DNA of 64,000 nucleotides, taken from contig NC_080420.1 of assembly GCF_029873635.1 (NCBI RefSeq), forward strand, positions 30,681,032 through 30,745,031, read 5' to 3'. Positions 22,963 to 35,200 of this stretch are shown one piece after another. Every line of letters starts with the position of its first letter. Within the stretch, counting starts at the first letter, position 1. The DNA comes from Malania oleifera. Lineage: Eukaryota > Streptophyta > Magnoliopsida > Santalales > Ximeniaceae. The position numbers and the translations under genes are program-made. The notes below the pieces were generated by a model. The model was given only the letters and a program-made list of their open reading frames with translations. It was not told where the DNA came from and made no database searches.

Positions 22963-23081
22963 AAATCTCGCAGCACCAAGCTGCAAGATTACACAAACAT
23001 TAAACTGAGAAAATTTTTCCTAAACAGAATATTATTTTATATTTTATTATAAAATAATAATAAAATCGGGAAAAAAATCTC
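22963..23081. repeat. right terminal inverted repeat of the Mutator-like element
   Basis: Inverted partner of 17961-18076. It ends ATCGGGAAAAAAATCTC on plus. Confidence 0.8.
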
Positions 23082-23650
23082 AATGCTGATTGGCCCTCTA
23101 GCTGCACGTTCAAGCCAGCCCTTAGATCCAAGCATTTCCACTTTTCAAAGCTTCCCACTTTCCCTTTCCATTTTTTTTTTTTTTCAAAGGAAAGACTTTG
23201 CTACAGCATACAGGAATTCTTCCGCCCCAAAGCAGTCGTTGTTTAACCAAGATCCAAATGCCACCTTATCTAAGGTAGTGTTTGGTTGGTTCATGATCCC
23301 AAAATATTTGATACCCACAGTTTATATTCTCATATATGGTACCGTAGGTAGATCAAATAAAAATATTCTCCCCAAACAAACGTCTTATTCTCAATGATAA
23401 AATTCCTAAAATATACCATTTCAAAGAATATCTTCAATTTCACAAATCAAATGACATCTTACACTTGACAGCTGACAGTATATATTTTCAGTTATGTAAA
23501 TTTAAGATATACTATTTCACTGTTATTTTCATTCTTCATGATTAGCGTGCATGAGCTTGCCCAACACACCTGAGCAAACATTAAGGCTCCATTTGGAATT
23601 TTTAGAGACATTAAAGATTTTAAAATTACTTTTTATATTTAATTATCAAG

Positions 23651-23688
<38 letters not shown>

Positions 23689-24464
23689 TACATATCAAAT
23701 CAATGAATGAAAACTTAATTTTACATATTAAATTTTCATTTTTCTTAATTCTTAAATCATATTATAACAAATTTCCATTTTAAAAAATATCTTGTGCAAA
23801 GAGAAAATATAATAAAAAATAAATTTCCTCCTAATTTTTCTTTCCTTTCCTTTTCCCAAACAAAATCCTTAATCCAAACAAATCCTAAAACAATGCTTAG
23901 TCATAGAAAACATTTTTATTATACATCATTAATATTCTTAGTAATTACCAAAAAAAAAAACCAACTTATTTTTTTTTAATTTTTAGCATTTGTATAGGAA
24001 ATCTAAAAATAATAATAATAAGTAGAACCTAATGAGACATTCTTTTCTATTATTTGAAAATTTATAACTACAAAATGAAACTACTTTTCACAACCAAACA
24101 CACCCTAAAATATTTCATCAGAAAATTATGTTATGAAAAAAAGATGAGTTCAAAATGGAAGTAATTTCCTACTTCCAATACTTAGGTACTCTGATTTGGC
24201 AGTACACTGCAAATTGCAAAATAAATTAGCCCTCTGGGCTGGAATCCGGCACTCTAAACAGCTTCCTGCGCTGAAAAAGCCCCCCCGGTAATTCACCAGG
24301 GAATTAAAATTTAGGTTCAGTTGCTTCAAAATACAAATACAACTACTTGCCCTTCCCTATTCCGCAGCAAAAATTGGTAAAGAGAATGTGGCTGGGTAAG
24401 GGCACCTTCCATTCATTATTTTGGACAACTGTGAAATATGTTAAATCCTAATTCAGCCAAACCG
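23082..24464. other. region downstream of the HDDC2 gene; AT-rich
   Basis: Contains a (TA)n tract at 23655-23685 and several TTTGGTTGG / CCAAACAAA words typical of small DNA-transposon remnants, none of which I could bound. The first few hundred bases below 24465 should hold the HDDC2 3' UTR and polyadenylation signal, which I did not pin down. Confidence 0.4.
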
Positions 24465-24550
24465 TCATTTAATCCTATTTGCCAATCTCAAATTTCTCCT
24501 AGAGGTGATCTCGGCGGCCCAACTCTTCCCGATATCAGTCTGAAATTTTC
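24465..24550 (-). CDS. HDDC2: HDDC2 last exon: [15 protein letters not shown] to stop
   Basis: 86 bp, acceptor GAGCGTGCAG, stop TGA at 24465-24467. It encodes [20 protein letters not shown], the family's conserved C-terminus, then a short tail LRLANRIK. Confidence 0.93.
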
Positions 24551-27500
24551 CTGCACGCTCAAGGGGAATATGCAAGCCATGAGCAATGAATTTAAGTCGC
24601 AAATAGCAGTAAATAGCCTTTCTATTTTCAAGAAAAAAGATTGTTCTGCTTGAAATCATAAAGTTAGTTTATTTTACCTGCTGTTGAGAGGAAAAATTCA
24701 TCCAACACTTTTCCATGCTCTGCCGCATTGATTATCAAAAAGGAAAAGATCAGATAGCTCAGCGTGACAAGAAGATTAAACAAAGAAACGCACAATACTC
24801 TCACAATATAGAACAATTTGATAAGAAAAAGAATTATGACATGGTCAAAATATGAGATAATTCTTGCAAAGCAGGCTAAGTTTAATAGAAGATGTCATGA
24901 ATAGGCACTAAAGAGTGTTGAGAACTAAAAATTCTCTAAAAAGGCAATATAAATGTCTCAAGAGGAAGAAACCATATGTCCTGAGTAAGGTGCCAATATC
25001 AAACCAAAGCACGTAGTATATAAATGTGTTTACGAACCTTCGTATAATAAAAAAACATGATGTCATCCTAAAAATGTTTGACAACAATTATAAATTATGT
25101 ATCTTACAGGATGAACTCAACATAGGGAACTTTATTCGAGTCATTTCCTCTTTATAACATATGTCAGTTAAGAAATTGATAGAAAACTTCTGAAGTTGTA
25201 CTGGCAAAATCAACGGAAAAGAGAGCAGCTGTGGGAGTTGGGAGATAGAAGGAATATTATAATAGTTCTAATGATAAAATTACAAAGAAAGAGAAGCTCA
25301 TGTGGCAGTATATATTAGAGTTGGATACAGGTGTGATATTTTAAAAGCCTTCATGACCAAATAGGAAAAAGAAAAACAGAATCATCCTACTTTATGGTTG
25401 TCATAAAAAGTGTAGCTGAGTGGAGAAGAATTGAGAACCTGGAAAGGCAGTACTTATTTTGTGTCATGGGGCTTAAGACGAAATAATGCATAATAGAGCC
25501 ATGGCAAAATCAGGTAAAAATAAAAACAAAGAATAAAAAAAAAAGGTGCATGGAAGTGGGAAACAAAAGCACTTGGAAAAAGGAATAAGGGCAAATATGA
25601 AAATGAAGGGAGAATCTGGAATTCAAATCGATGGCCATATTTCATATTTCATGTGCAAGGAACCAGGATCTGCACCATGAACTCTACCATATTTATATGA
25701 AATTATGAATCTAAAAAGTAGAATCATAATATTTGAGTAAATTAAATAGCTAGTCCATGAAGTTTTTCCTAATTGCACTTCAGTTCCTAATGTAATTTTT
25801 TAGTATTCCATTTGAACCTGCAACCAAATTGCAAATGCAATCCTTGACTTCCAAAATTGATTAGCACACTTGACAAACCCATGACCAGAATCTTGTAAGT
25901 TTACCTCTTTTTTTTTCTTTTTTATTGTTTTTCTTCATTTAATTTTTTTTAATAATTCCTCTAAGCTGCATAATGGCCCTAATTGAAGTCTAGCTCAAGC
26001 AACAAGACTTGCTCCGAGGTGGCTAAATTGAAGCTGGTGACAGTCACAGGTGGAGGGCAGCTCGATTTGGAGATGTGATTGTTCCGCAACTTAAAGAGGG
26101 GTAAAAATGTTATTTCAAAGGTCCTGGTCATCACTTTGAAAAGTAGGCAAACGTCTCCTAGCCAATTTTGACCATCAAAGAGGACACAGGAACTTGGCTG
26201 CAAGTTTTATGAGTTCAATGCAAAAAATTAGATCAGTGATTGTAGTGCAATCAAGAAAACTTTAAGGATTAACTGCGCAACTTACCCTTTCTAATTTGGA
26301 GCTTTCTCAACATTAAAAAGTTCTCGGGAAACATAAGTAGCACAAATCCCAGTAGAATACGATTAAGCATTGGATTGCAAACAATTATTTGGATATTTAA
26401 TGACCATGATAACCAACGAAAAAATCATTTAGGCCATGCATTCCACACGCCATAGAAAAGGCATGGCTAATATACTAAATTCAGTGTGTGTGCAGGTGTG
26501 CATAACTGAACCAACATGTTAAAAGCCAACCTTGTAAAGGCATTGATGTAGGAATATGTTGGGGATGTGGCTCATACTTTGAGTGAAAGGCATGCACCGG
26601 TAAAGCATCATGCAGCGAGGAACAAAAGAGAAGGCTGCAGGAAGAGGGATAACCACCGACAGTTTGCATTGTAACTGTCGACGGTTTCAGGAAGAATACA
26701 AGGAGTTGTTCTCGGCTTCAAACCATCGACGGTTTGGCCTAAACCGTCGACGGTTTCATTCGGCACAAGATTATGATTTTTGAATTTGGAGATCAATAGA
26801 TTGGGGGAATCAGAGGATTTTCCTCTGGGGATTGCTACAAGGATGGTTTAAATAGGATTGAAGGTTCATGTACACATAGGATTCATATATAATCATACTT
26901 TATAATCCTAATTGTAAGCTTGACATTGTTCATAGTGGAAAATTCAGTTGCTGCTCCCGTGGACGTAGGCACATTGCCGAACCATGTAAATCTTGTGTTT
27001 TTTATTTGTTGCTTTCTTTGATTCTCTTTGAGAGTGATTGCTTATTCCGTATAGTTCATCATTGAGTGACTGGGAATTTCTAAAATTACTTAAAATGCTT
27101 CTGCTACATAATTTCAAACATATTCATCACAAGGTGAAAATGCAAACCTCTAATTATTTTCATGACCAGAAGTTACCTATTTCATATTCCAATGCTTGCA
27201 AAATCATTTCAACCTGGTTCAATATGAGAACTGGTTAGAAGATGCTTGAAATGAACAGAGACATTCAGCAAATAAAATGAACACTCATCCAACAGAAGAA
27301 TGAATTCTGAAAATATGAAAAAGAGTTCAATGATTTGCACAAGTAATAATTATAGCAGGTGAGATTTTTTTTTTCTTCCATTTATTTTATAAAAAAAAGG
27401 CATTTGTTATGAAGATAAAAACAAAAGAATACAAGACACAAAAGGGGGAAGAATTCTTCCTTTGGATTGAAATGGGAGAACACCCAAAAACTAAAGCTAA

Positions 27501-27948
27501 CAAGATAGTAATTTGAATATTTCAGGGGAATGCTACAAGATGCATACTTTGTCAAAATCCTTCACAAGATTCGCCTCCAAGGAAGAATTGTTTTCATACT
27601 CTGCCCAAAGTTCTTTAATCTCTTCAGCTGCAGATAGCAGACAATTCATTCCCATGCGATTTGACAGTAAGAAAAAGAAAATACAGATAATCAAAGATAA
27701 CAAGAACTAGTGACTACCCCTTGTCCCTCCACCAAGAACTTTGCACATTTCATTCAAAGCTGCCTGCTCTCGTCTGCTCTTTTCTTCTTTAGGAACACCA
27801 TCAGATGGTGTTATATCTCCAACAATAGCTATCAAAATTCAAAATGTATATCAGACTCCAAAACCAAAGAAAAAGAAGAGTACGATGCTATATTATTGAA
27901 ACAATGATCGAAAAACACACTAAAAAACACAAATAATCGATTAAAAAA

Positions 27949-27992
<44 letters not shown>

Positions 27993-30900
27993 GTATGTAA
28001 CCTCACTGATCCATACTCCACTTAAAAAGTTTTATGATCAAAAACTAGAGGCTGGAAGCCAATCTTACATGCACACATCCATGCATGCAAGCACACAAAC
28101 ACCAACACACATACATGCACGCATAAATCTATTTGCTCCCACCATCCTCCTCAACCATTCTAGTGTAGCATCCATTTCCCAACAGCAGGAGAGCTATTCA
28201 CTAATATTCATATTCTAATTTCCACTCTTACCTTCTGTTCTTATGAACAACATATTTCCCCATCTTCATTTCCTCAAAAACATTAAACCAGCACAACAGC
28301 ACATTTAGTGTGAGCTTGTTTTGCAGGCTACGACTTTTTAGGGATGCACAGGCTGAATTGTGAGTGGACTGGACAGGACAATCCTATCTGGTTTGGTCTG
28401 CCATTTTTAAGGGAAAGGAAAGGAAATAGGTAGTTTTATTTTTAAAATTTTTAGGTTTCATGCTATTTTATCTACCTTAGCTTGAGCTGGGCAGGGAGCT
28501 AGTAAGCCTCCACCTAGCCAGTCTTATCCTGTAGCTGTGCTGCACCATACGTAGGCCAAGAGTGCTTAGGTCTAGTTATCCCCTGTGGCTGACAAAAAGT
28601 AACTATTATAAAGGAACTGAAAAAAAAGGAGCTGATTCAGGTTGTTGTAAATATTGTATGCCCCCCTGTGAAAAAGCTTTAAGAAAAAGTTAATCCTCGT
28701 TTTGAAAAAAAAAAAAAAAACTGTAAAAAAATGTCAGTTTAAGAAATATAATTAATGTGTAGACAAATTTGTAATATTTACAAAAAACTAAGGATATTAT
28801 GGAATAAAAGATTTGCTTTTAGCTTTTGAAAGATCCAAATCTGCAATTTTAAGGTCCCACAAAAAGCTAAAAGTTAGCTTTTAGAAGCTGGAAAAACTAT
28901 TTACCAAATGCATTATACCCAACTTTTACTTTTCAAAAGAAAATATTTCATCCAAGAATCCGTAACTTTTACTTTTCCTTGTACAGAGTACGTATCATTG
29001 TGGAGGTAATCATTAATGTACACAAAGTGCATGCTTGCATTTATATGTGCCTGAATGAAGGGCATCAAAGGTATCTAACACAAAGCATGAGTTGAGCACT
29101 ATGTTATCTGAGTTCCTATATATGTGCTTTACTTTAATTGCTCAGAATCTGCTCCGCATCATTTCTTGCATTGTAATTTTGCAAGGAAGGTTTGGAACAA
29201 GGTATTCAATTATTTTGGAGAAAGTTGGGTTTGTCTAGCGACAATGGAGGAGTTGGTAATATCTTTTCTTGGTTTTGGTAGGAAGAAGGAAGCAAAAGTT
29301 CTACAAAATTGTGCTTTATTTGCAGTATTTAGGGTTTGTGGAAAGAACAAAACTCACGTATATTTTCAGGGAAGAAGTTATCATTCTTGCTGGTCTGGGA
29401 GAAGATTCATTTTCTGGCTTCTCTATGGTCTGTGGGTAATGGTAACTTCAAGGGGACATCCTTTTCAGATATTCAGCAATTGGCATTCTCTGTTGACTTG
29501 GGGGGCATGCTGGTTTCCTTGTGCTTTACACTTTTTTGTTTTCTTCTAGTGTTTTCTTTTGGGTTTCCCAGATTTGTTAAGGAGATGTCTCTTCTCCAGA
29601 TTGTACATTATTACCCTATCTAATGAATTTCTATCGCTATCAAAGAATTACTGGGTGTTGGACAATAACAACATGCCAAATACACACCCTGCATGCAGCC
29701 AAGTCCCAAAGCAGCTGCATAAAAAGCAGCAGATACATTGTTTACGTATCACACTTAAATTTTCAAAAAAAAAAAAAAAAAACGCAAATGCCATCACACA
29801 ATGCTTTGGAGACAGCATGATGTGCACAACCTAACCTCCACACTTGCAGAGGCTATTTCCTTAACTTGAACCTGTGAGGCTGTGACCTTCATGTTTGAGT
29901 CATTGGGTATAACACCCTTGCCATTGGATCAAGGCACACCTCACTCCTAAAAATTTTTATAATTGTAAATATTATCTTGACCATGAAAGAATTGTTTATA
30001 TCAACAATGTTTTTTTTTTTTCATATAATCATAATTATGTAGCTAGCAAACCAAAGGAAAATTAAAATTTCCATATTAATGTTAAAGAACCATTCAGTGC
30101 ATATAAAAAATTACAAATGTTTCCATCTCAAAAATTACAATCATAAAAATATGATGCAAAATGCATTAAATTTATTCAAAAAAAAAAAATGGTACCTTCT
30201 GCAATATCATGCACTATTGCAATCTTAATACACCTGGTTATTAAAAAAAGCAAAAGTTCAATGAGCATCTAAACTTGAAAAATCAGGTTAAATAAAGATA
30301 GTGCATAGCAGTTGCAAATATAATCAAGAAACGACACTGATTATTACAACAATTAAGCACAAGACAAATATATAAAAAGAATCAGTGATGTTAAAGTAAC
30401 GTCGACTGAAGACTAACACGTACTCTGCTCTAGATCTCACTTAGAATTAGCAAGTTCCTAGATTGAGGCATTCCCTTATTATCAGAAATCACCCAGGATA
30501 ATAATTTCCACATGCTAGCTTACATGAAAGATACAGTCTTTTCAAAAATTTAATAATCATCCAACACAGTACAACAATGAAAGTTGCACATTGAGTCTGA
30601 CTTAACATTTACAACTTATCACATCCTTTGTAGTTCTCAATCCTCGTTATTTCATTTAAGTGTTCTGTTTTGCAGTGACATTTAAGTGTTCTTTATCACT
30701 TTGTGCACACGTGCGTGCAACTACTCTCTGCACTTACCAAGTTTCAATTGCACACCTTTTTTTCTGTACACTCCTGAATTTAGATCTATATATGTAACTA
30801 TTAGTTATGGTACATTGTTTTAATGAAGAGAACAATAATAGATATATACATGCCCTTCATAAATTTTTGGAACAATCTTCAGCAACAACCTTGTTTTTAT

Positions 30901-32198
30901 AAATTTTTTATTCATAAAAAACCAAAACAATATCCGTGCATTTCATAAATCTCTTTCTCACTAATCACTGCTGAATTCATAATCTCATGGGGTACAATGT
31001 AAGGGGATAGCAGGGGAGAGATACTAACCCCATATGTTGCTCCCCATGGATTTATGACCCTATTTGAAATTCTCCATGGATTTGTATTGTACACTCGAAC
31101 TCTTCGAGTAAAAGCTTGTGTTATTGCCTTGTTCGTAATAATATAAATAGATCCTTAATACAAGTGAGTTGTGATGCTTTTTTATTGTTTGTGCTGCTGC
31201 TTGAAGAATACTAGTTATGTTGATGACTCTTACCGACATAAATTCATGGTTGCATATAATTTTACTCTCATTGTTACTGCTTTAGTTCAGGTGTCTTATG
31301 TGATGCTCATGCCTATATGCTTCTAAGAGTGAACGTTGGTTGGGGAGAGCTCTTGACAAGTGCCACACCACCTTTCCTAGTGTCAAGACACTCAGGTCCA
31401 TGACACAGCCTCAAGTTGTTGCTCTACTGTAACCAATGCACATTATTCCACTCCTAATATAACAGCATATAAACCTGTTTTTCCATCCCCACCATGGAAT
31501 AATTTAACCAGTGTTAAATACTGTAACACTAGAAATATTTTTTGTTTTCCTTTTCAAAAAGGCATTCTCAGCAACAAAGATGTTGTGGTTGAGGATTCAC
31601 ATTTTAGGGTTTCATGTTAAGCACAAAGGGAGAATACTTTAGCTTATTATGAAAAATATTCATGAAATTAATCTGCAATAAACATTCAACTATAGAATAA
31701 TATATGATTAACAAAAATTGTTAGCATTTGAATAATAAAAATATTCATAAAATATCCCTTGCCATATTTTGTCCTATATTTTTCATGAACCACTAGATTG
31801 CCATATGCCAATTTCATATTAACCTGACTGAGGAAATTTAGTTGGTATAATCCACTAAATGCACATTTTACTTCCATCAGATTCAGTAAAATGTAAAGTC
31901 ATGAACCACTGGATTGCCATATGCCAATTTCATATTAGCCTGACTGAGGAAATTTAGTTGGTATAATCCACTAAATGCACATTTTACTTCCATCAGATTC
32001 AGTAAAATGTAAAGGTCCATTTAGGTTCAATGTCAGTTCTGATATGCAGCTATGAGTATCCAAGAAATACCAGATGCACATTGAAAATTTGAAATTAGAA
32101 ACATATCCAATGTATCAGATACAGATACAATATGAAGATATGATTGCTTCCAGAAGTATCGGTGGTTTATAGCTAACAGCTGAATGTTACTAATTTTG

Positions 32199-32240
<42 letters not shown>

Positions 32241-35200
32241 GATATTCAATACAAATATAATATGGATGTGACCACCTGTAGAAGTATATCCGTGCTACAA
32301 ACCTTAATTCCTGTCGCCACTAAGATCATGAGGACTAATGCCAAATGTTACCAACAGGTTTCTTCAAAACTAGGGAGATTAATGCCAAATAAACTTCTCA
32401 AAATTTCCAGAAATAACAATTGAGATAAGAATGACAACTAGTAAAGCAAGTTGCAAATGATTGGGCATTGGTGATCTGTGTATTCAAAGCACAGAGCGTT
32501 TTGAGTTGGTATTGCCTCCATTGTTGCTAGATGTTGTCATTTACTTAGGCACTCCTAGTGTTAAAAGGAATAAAAATAGAATAAAATAACCACTCACACA
32601 CCCAGTGGTGTTGATTGTTCAATCCACAAACATGGCACACCAGCAAACATTTTTTTTTTTAATAAACATTATATGGTGTAAGCAGAAGCTATAAATCTTT
32701 TCTTTTTATTAATTTGTTCATATGTACATCCCAACATATAATACGATTACCTATTCTAAACAAGGAAACAATTCCCTTACTGAATAATATCAAATCCCTC
32801 ATATTTACCCACTTTCCTAATTTGATACTTGGGATTGGGATTTTAACACTCCCCCTCAAGTTGGATCATAAATATTAATCATCTCCAACTTGCTAATAAG
32901 ATCATCAAAGCTCTGTCGTCTCAACCTTTTAGAAAAAATATCTACAGTTTGTTCCTTGGTAGGTACATAAGTCATACAGATAATTCCTTCTTCAATTGTC
33001 TCTTTGATGAAGTGTCTTTCTACTTCACATGTTTAGTCCTGTCGTGTTGAACTGGATTGAGAGAGATGTTGATAGCTGCCTTATTGTCACTATAAAGTTT
33101 GATAGGAAAGTTCACCGGGACTTGTAATTCTTCCAAGAGTTTCCGTAACCATAATCATTCACATATCCCTTGAGCGACTGCCCTGAATTCAGCTTCAGCA
33201 CTACTACGAGCCACCACATTCTGTTTTTGCTTCTCCAAGCTACCAGATTTCCCCAAACGAATGTACAATAACCTGTGGTGGACCTTCTATCTTCCACTGA
33301 TCCTGCCCAATCTGCATCTGTAAAGATCTCTACTTCCTTGCTTTCACATTTCTTAAAGAAGAGTCCTCTTCCCGGAGATCCCTTGAGATATCTAAGGATC
33401 TTGTACACAGCATCTAAGTGGGCTTCTTTTGGTGAATGCATGTGTTGACTTACTACACTGCCTGCAAATGCAATATCTGGTCTAGTATGTGATAGGTAGA
33501 TTAGCTTGCCAACCAATCTCTAATACCTCTCCTTTTCTACTGGTTTTCCACAATCTTCAACCTCTTTACTGCTTCCATCAAGGTTTCGCTGGGTTTGCAT
33601 CCCAGCATGCCAGTTTCAATTAGGAGGTCAGTAACATACTTTCGCTGAGAAACACTAATTCACTTTTTTGTTCTCGCCACTTTCATGCCTAAAAAATACC
33701 GCATTTGTCCCAAGTCTTTTAACTTCAAATTCAGCAGCCAGAACTTTCTTCAATCTCTCCATCTCTATAGTATCATCACCAGTAAGGATTATATAATCAA
33801 CATACACTATTAGAATTGTTCTCTTACCTCTTTCAGACAGTTGGAAGAACAGTGTATGGTCTGATTGCCCTTGTCGATAACCTTGATTTTTTAGTACTTT
33901 TGCGAATCTGTCAAACCATACTCTGGGAGATTGTTTGAGGCCATACAAAGATTTCTTGAGTTTACACACTCTGTTTTCTTCACCTGTTTCACTGAATCCT
34001 GGTGGTATAGTCATGTATTGTAACAACCCGGGATTCTTACACAGGGCTTCGTCGACAAACACAGGGGATTTGTCAACGAGCGCATAAGGGGACCTCATCG
34101 ACGAAGACACGAGAAGATACCGAGAGAGGGTTTTAAGCAGACTGAAACTCGTCGACGAGGGTATAGGTTCGTCGATGAAATTTCTACAGGACGCATCGAC
34201 AAGGTGACGTGTCTCGTCGATGAATCCAATCCTATAAATACCTGAAACTCGGATTTTTAACCAAAATTTTAGCACAGAACCCTCCTCTCTCTCTCTCCTA
34301 CGACTCCCTCCCTTTCTCTCTTCGATCTTGGCCCCATTTCTCACTGGATTGAATATCCGAGGCCACCACGACACTCCTGGCGAAGTTCTCTGCAAGTCTT
34401 CCGGAGCAAATCGTGTTGACTTATTAATTTGTTCATATGTACATCCCAATATATAATACGATTACCTATTCTAAACAAGGAAACAATTCCCTTACTGAAT
34501 AATATCAAATCCTCCATATTTACCCACTTTCCTAATTTGTGTATTATTTACAATGATACTTGGGATTGGGATTTTAACATATGGCTATGCAAGCATTTTG
34601 TGCTTGTATGAAATCTGATTATTCTACATTTGATGTCTCTATATTTAAGATTTCTTACATTATATTCTAACTATAGCCACAAAGTATTGTAAAGTAGCAA
34701 AAATAGGACTTTTTCATCAATAGCAACTAAAGAAACAAAGACAACATTCAATATTTTTTTCTATATTATAGGCATCCTTGGGTAAAATTAAGTGCTTTTG
34801 TGAACAAATGAACCAAAATCAGAATTACTTTGAAACCACTAACATTGAATGGTTTACATTTTTTGACAACAATCTTGTTCAAACATCTGAATATGAGTAT
34901 TTTCCAACTTTATTACAAATTTAAATTAAAAATCACAATTTCCATTGCAATTGAAGAACATAAACTCAAGTTTTATTTTCCTATCTTAATTTTTCTTTTC
35001 TTTGATTCAAAATTCTTAGCAATCAAACACTTATCCAAATCAAAGAAAATTAATTAAAAAAATAAAACAGAAGAAGAAAGCCATTTTTCTTATCTCTTCT
35101 TCAAGTTTCTCGGCAATCAAATAACAACTCTGAATTGAAGAATTTTTTTGAAAGAGAGAAAAAAGAGGGGTTGTTTTCTTTTATTTTCTTCAAGTTTCTT

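Larger units (their letters stand above)
17961..23081. mobile_element. Mutator-like element (about 5.1 kb) carrying a PMD gene
   Basis: The two ends are long inverted repeats (17961-18076 and 22963-23081, about 117 bp, both starting GA-TTTTTTCCC and sharing TTTTATAATAAAATAT and GCTGCGAGATTT). Inside each end lie further degenerate copies of a unit built on GCTGCGAGATTT...CACGCGT. The interior holds a broken minus-strand gene joining a MULE-transposase-like N-terminus to a plant mobile domain. Long inverted ends and the MULE-like domain both point to the Mutator superfamily. I could not find a 9-11-bp target duplication, so the exact outer borders are uncertain. No catalytic transposase core is visible. 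Confidence 0.7.
30234..32676. other. HDDC2 giant intron, proximal part, unassigned
   Basis: AT-rich intronic DNA with no recognised coding content, apart from a 116-bp tandem duplication and a TA tract listed separately. Confidence 0.5.
32677..34579 (-). mobile_element. internally deleted copia element with a gypsy LTR piece fused into it
   Basis: Bounded by the perfect 5-bp duplication TATGG (32672-32676 and 34580-34584). The 3' LTR (32677-32848) and the remaining 5' LTR (34421-34579) share nearly identical sequence. The purine tract (CTTGAGGGGGAG on minus) lies at 32849-32860. RT and RNase H segments remain. Everything from the 5' LTR to mid-RT is gone, replaced by 34019-34420, the first 400 bp of a gypsy LTR of the family found at 662-3004. 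A gypsy insertion followed by a deletion running from inside its LTR into the copia 5' LTR explains this. Confidence 0.88.

Noticed and set aside
17930..23210. Direct similarity T-run plus GGAAAGAC at about 17935 and 23170 considered as the target duplication of the Mutator-like element
   Set aside because: The right copy lies about 90 bp outside the inverted repeat and the match is mostly a T-run.
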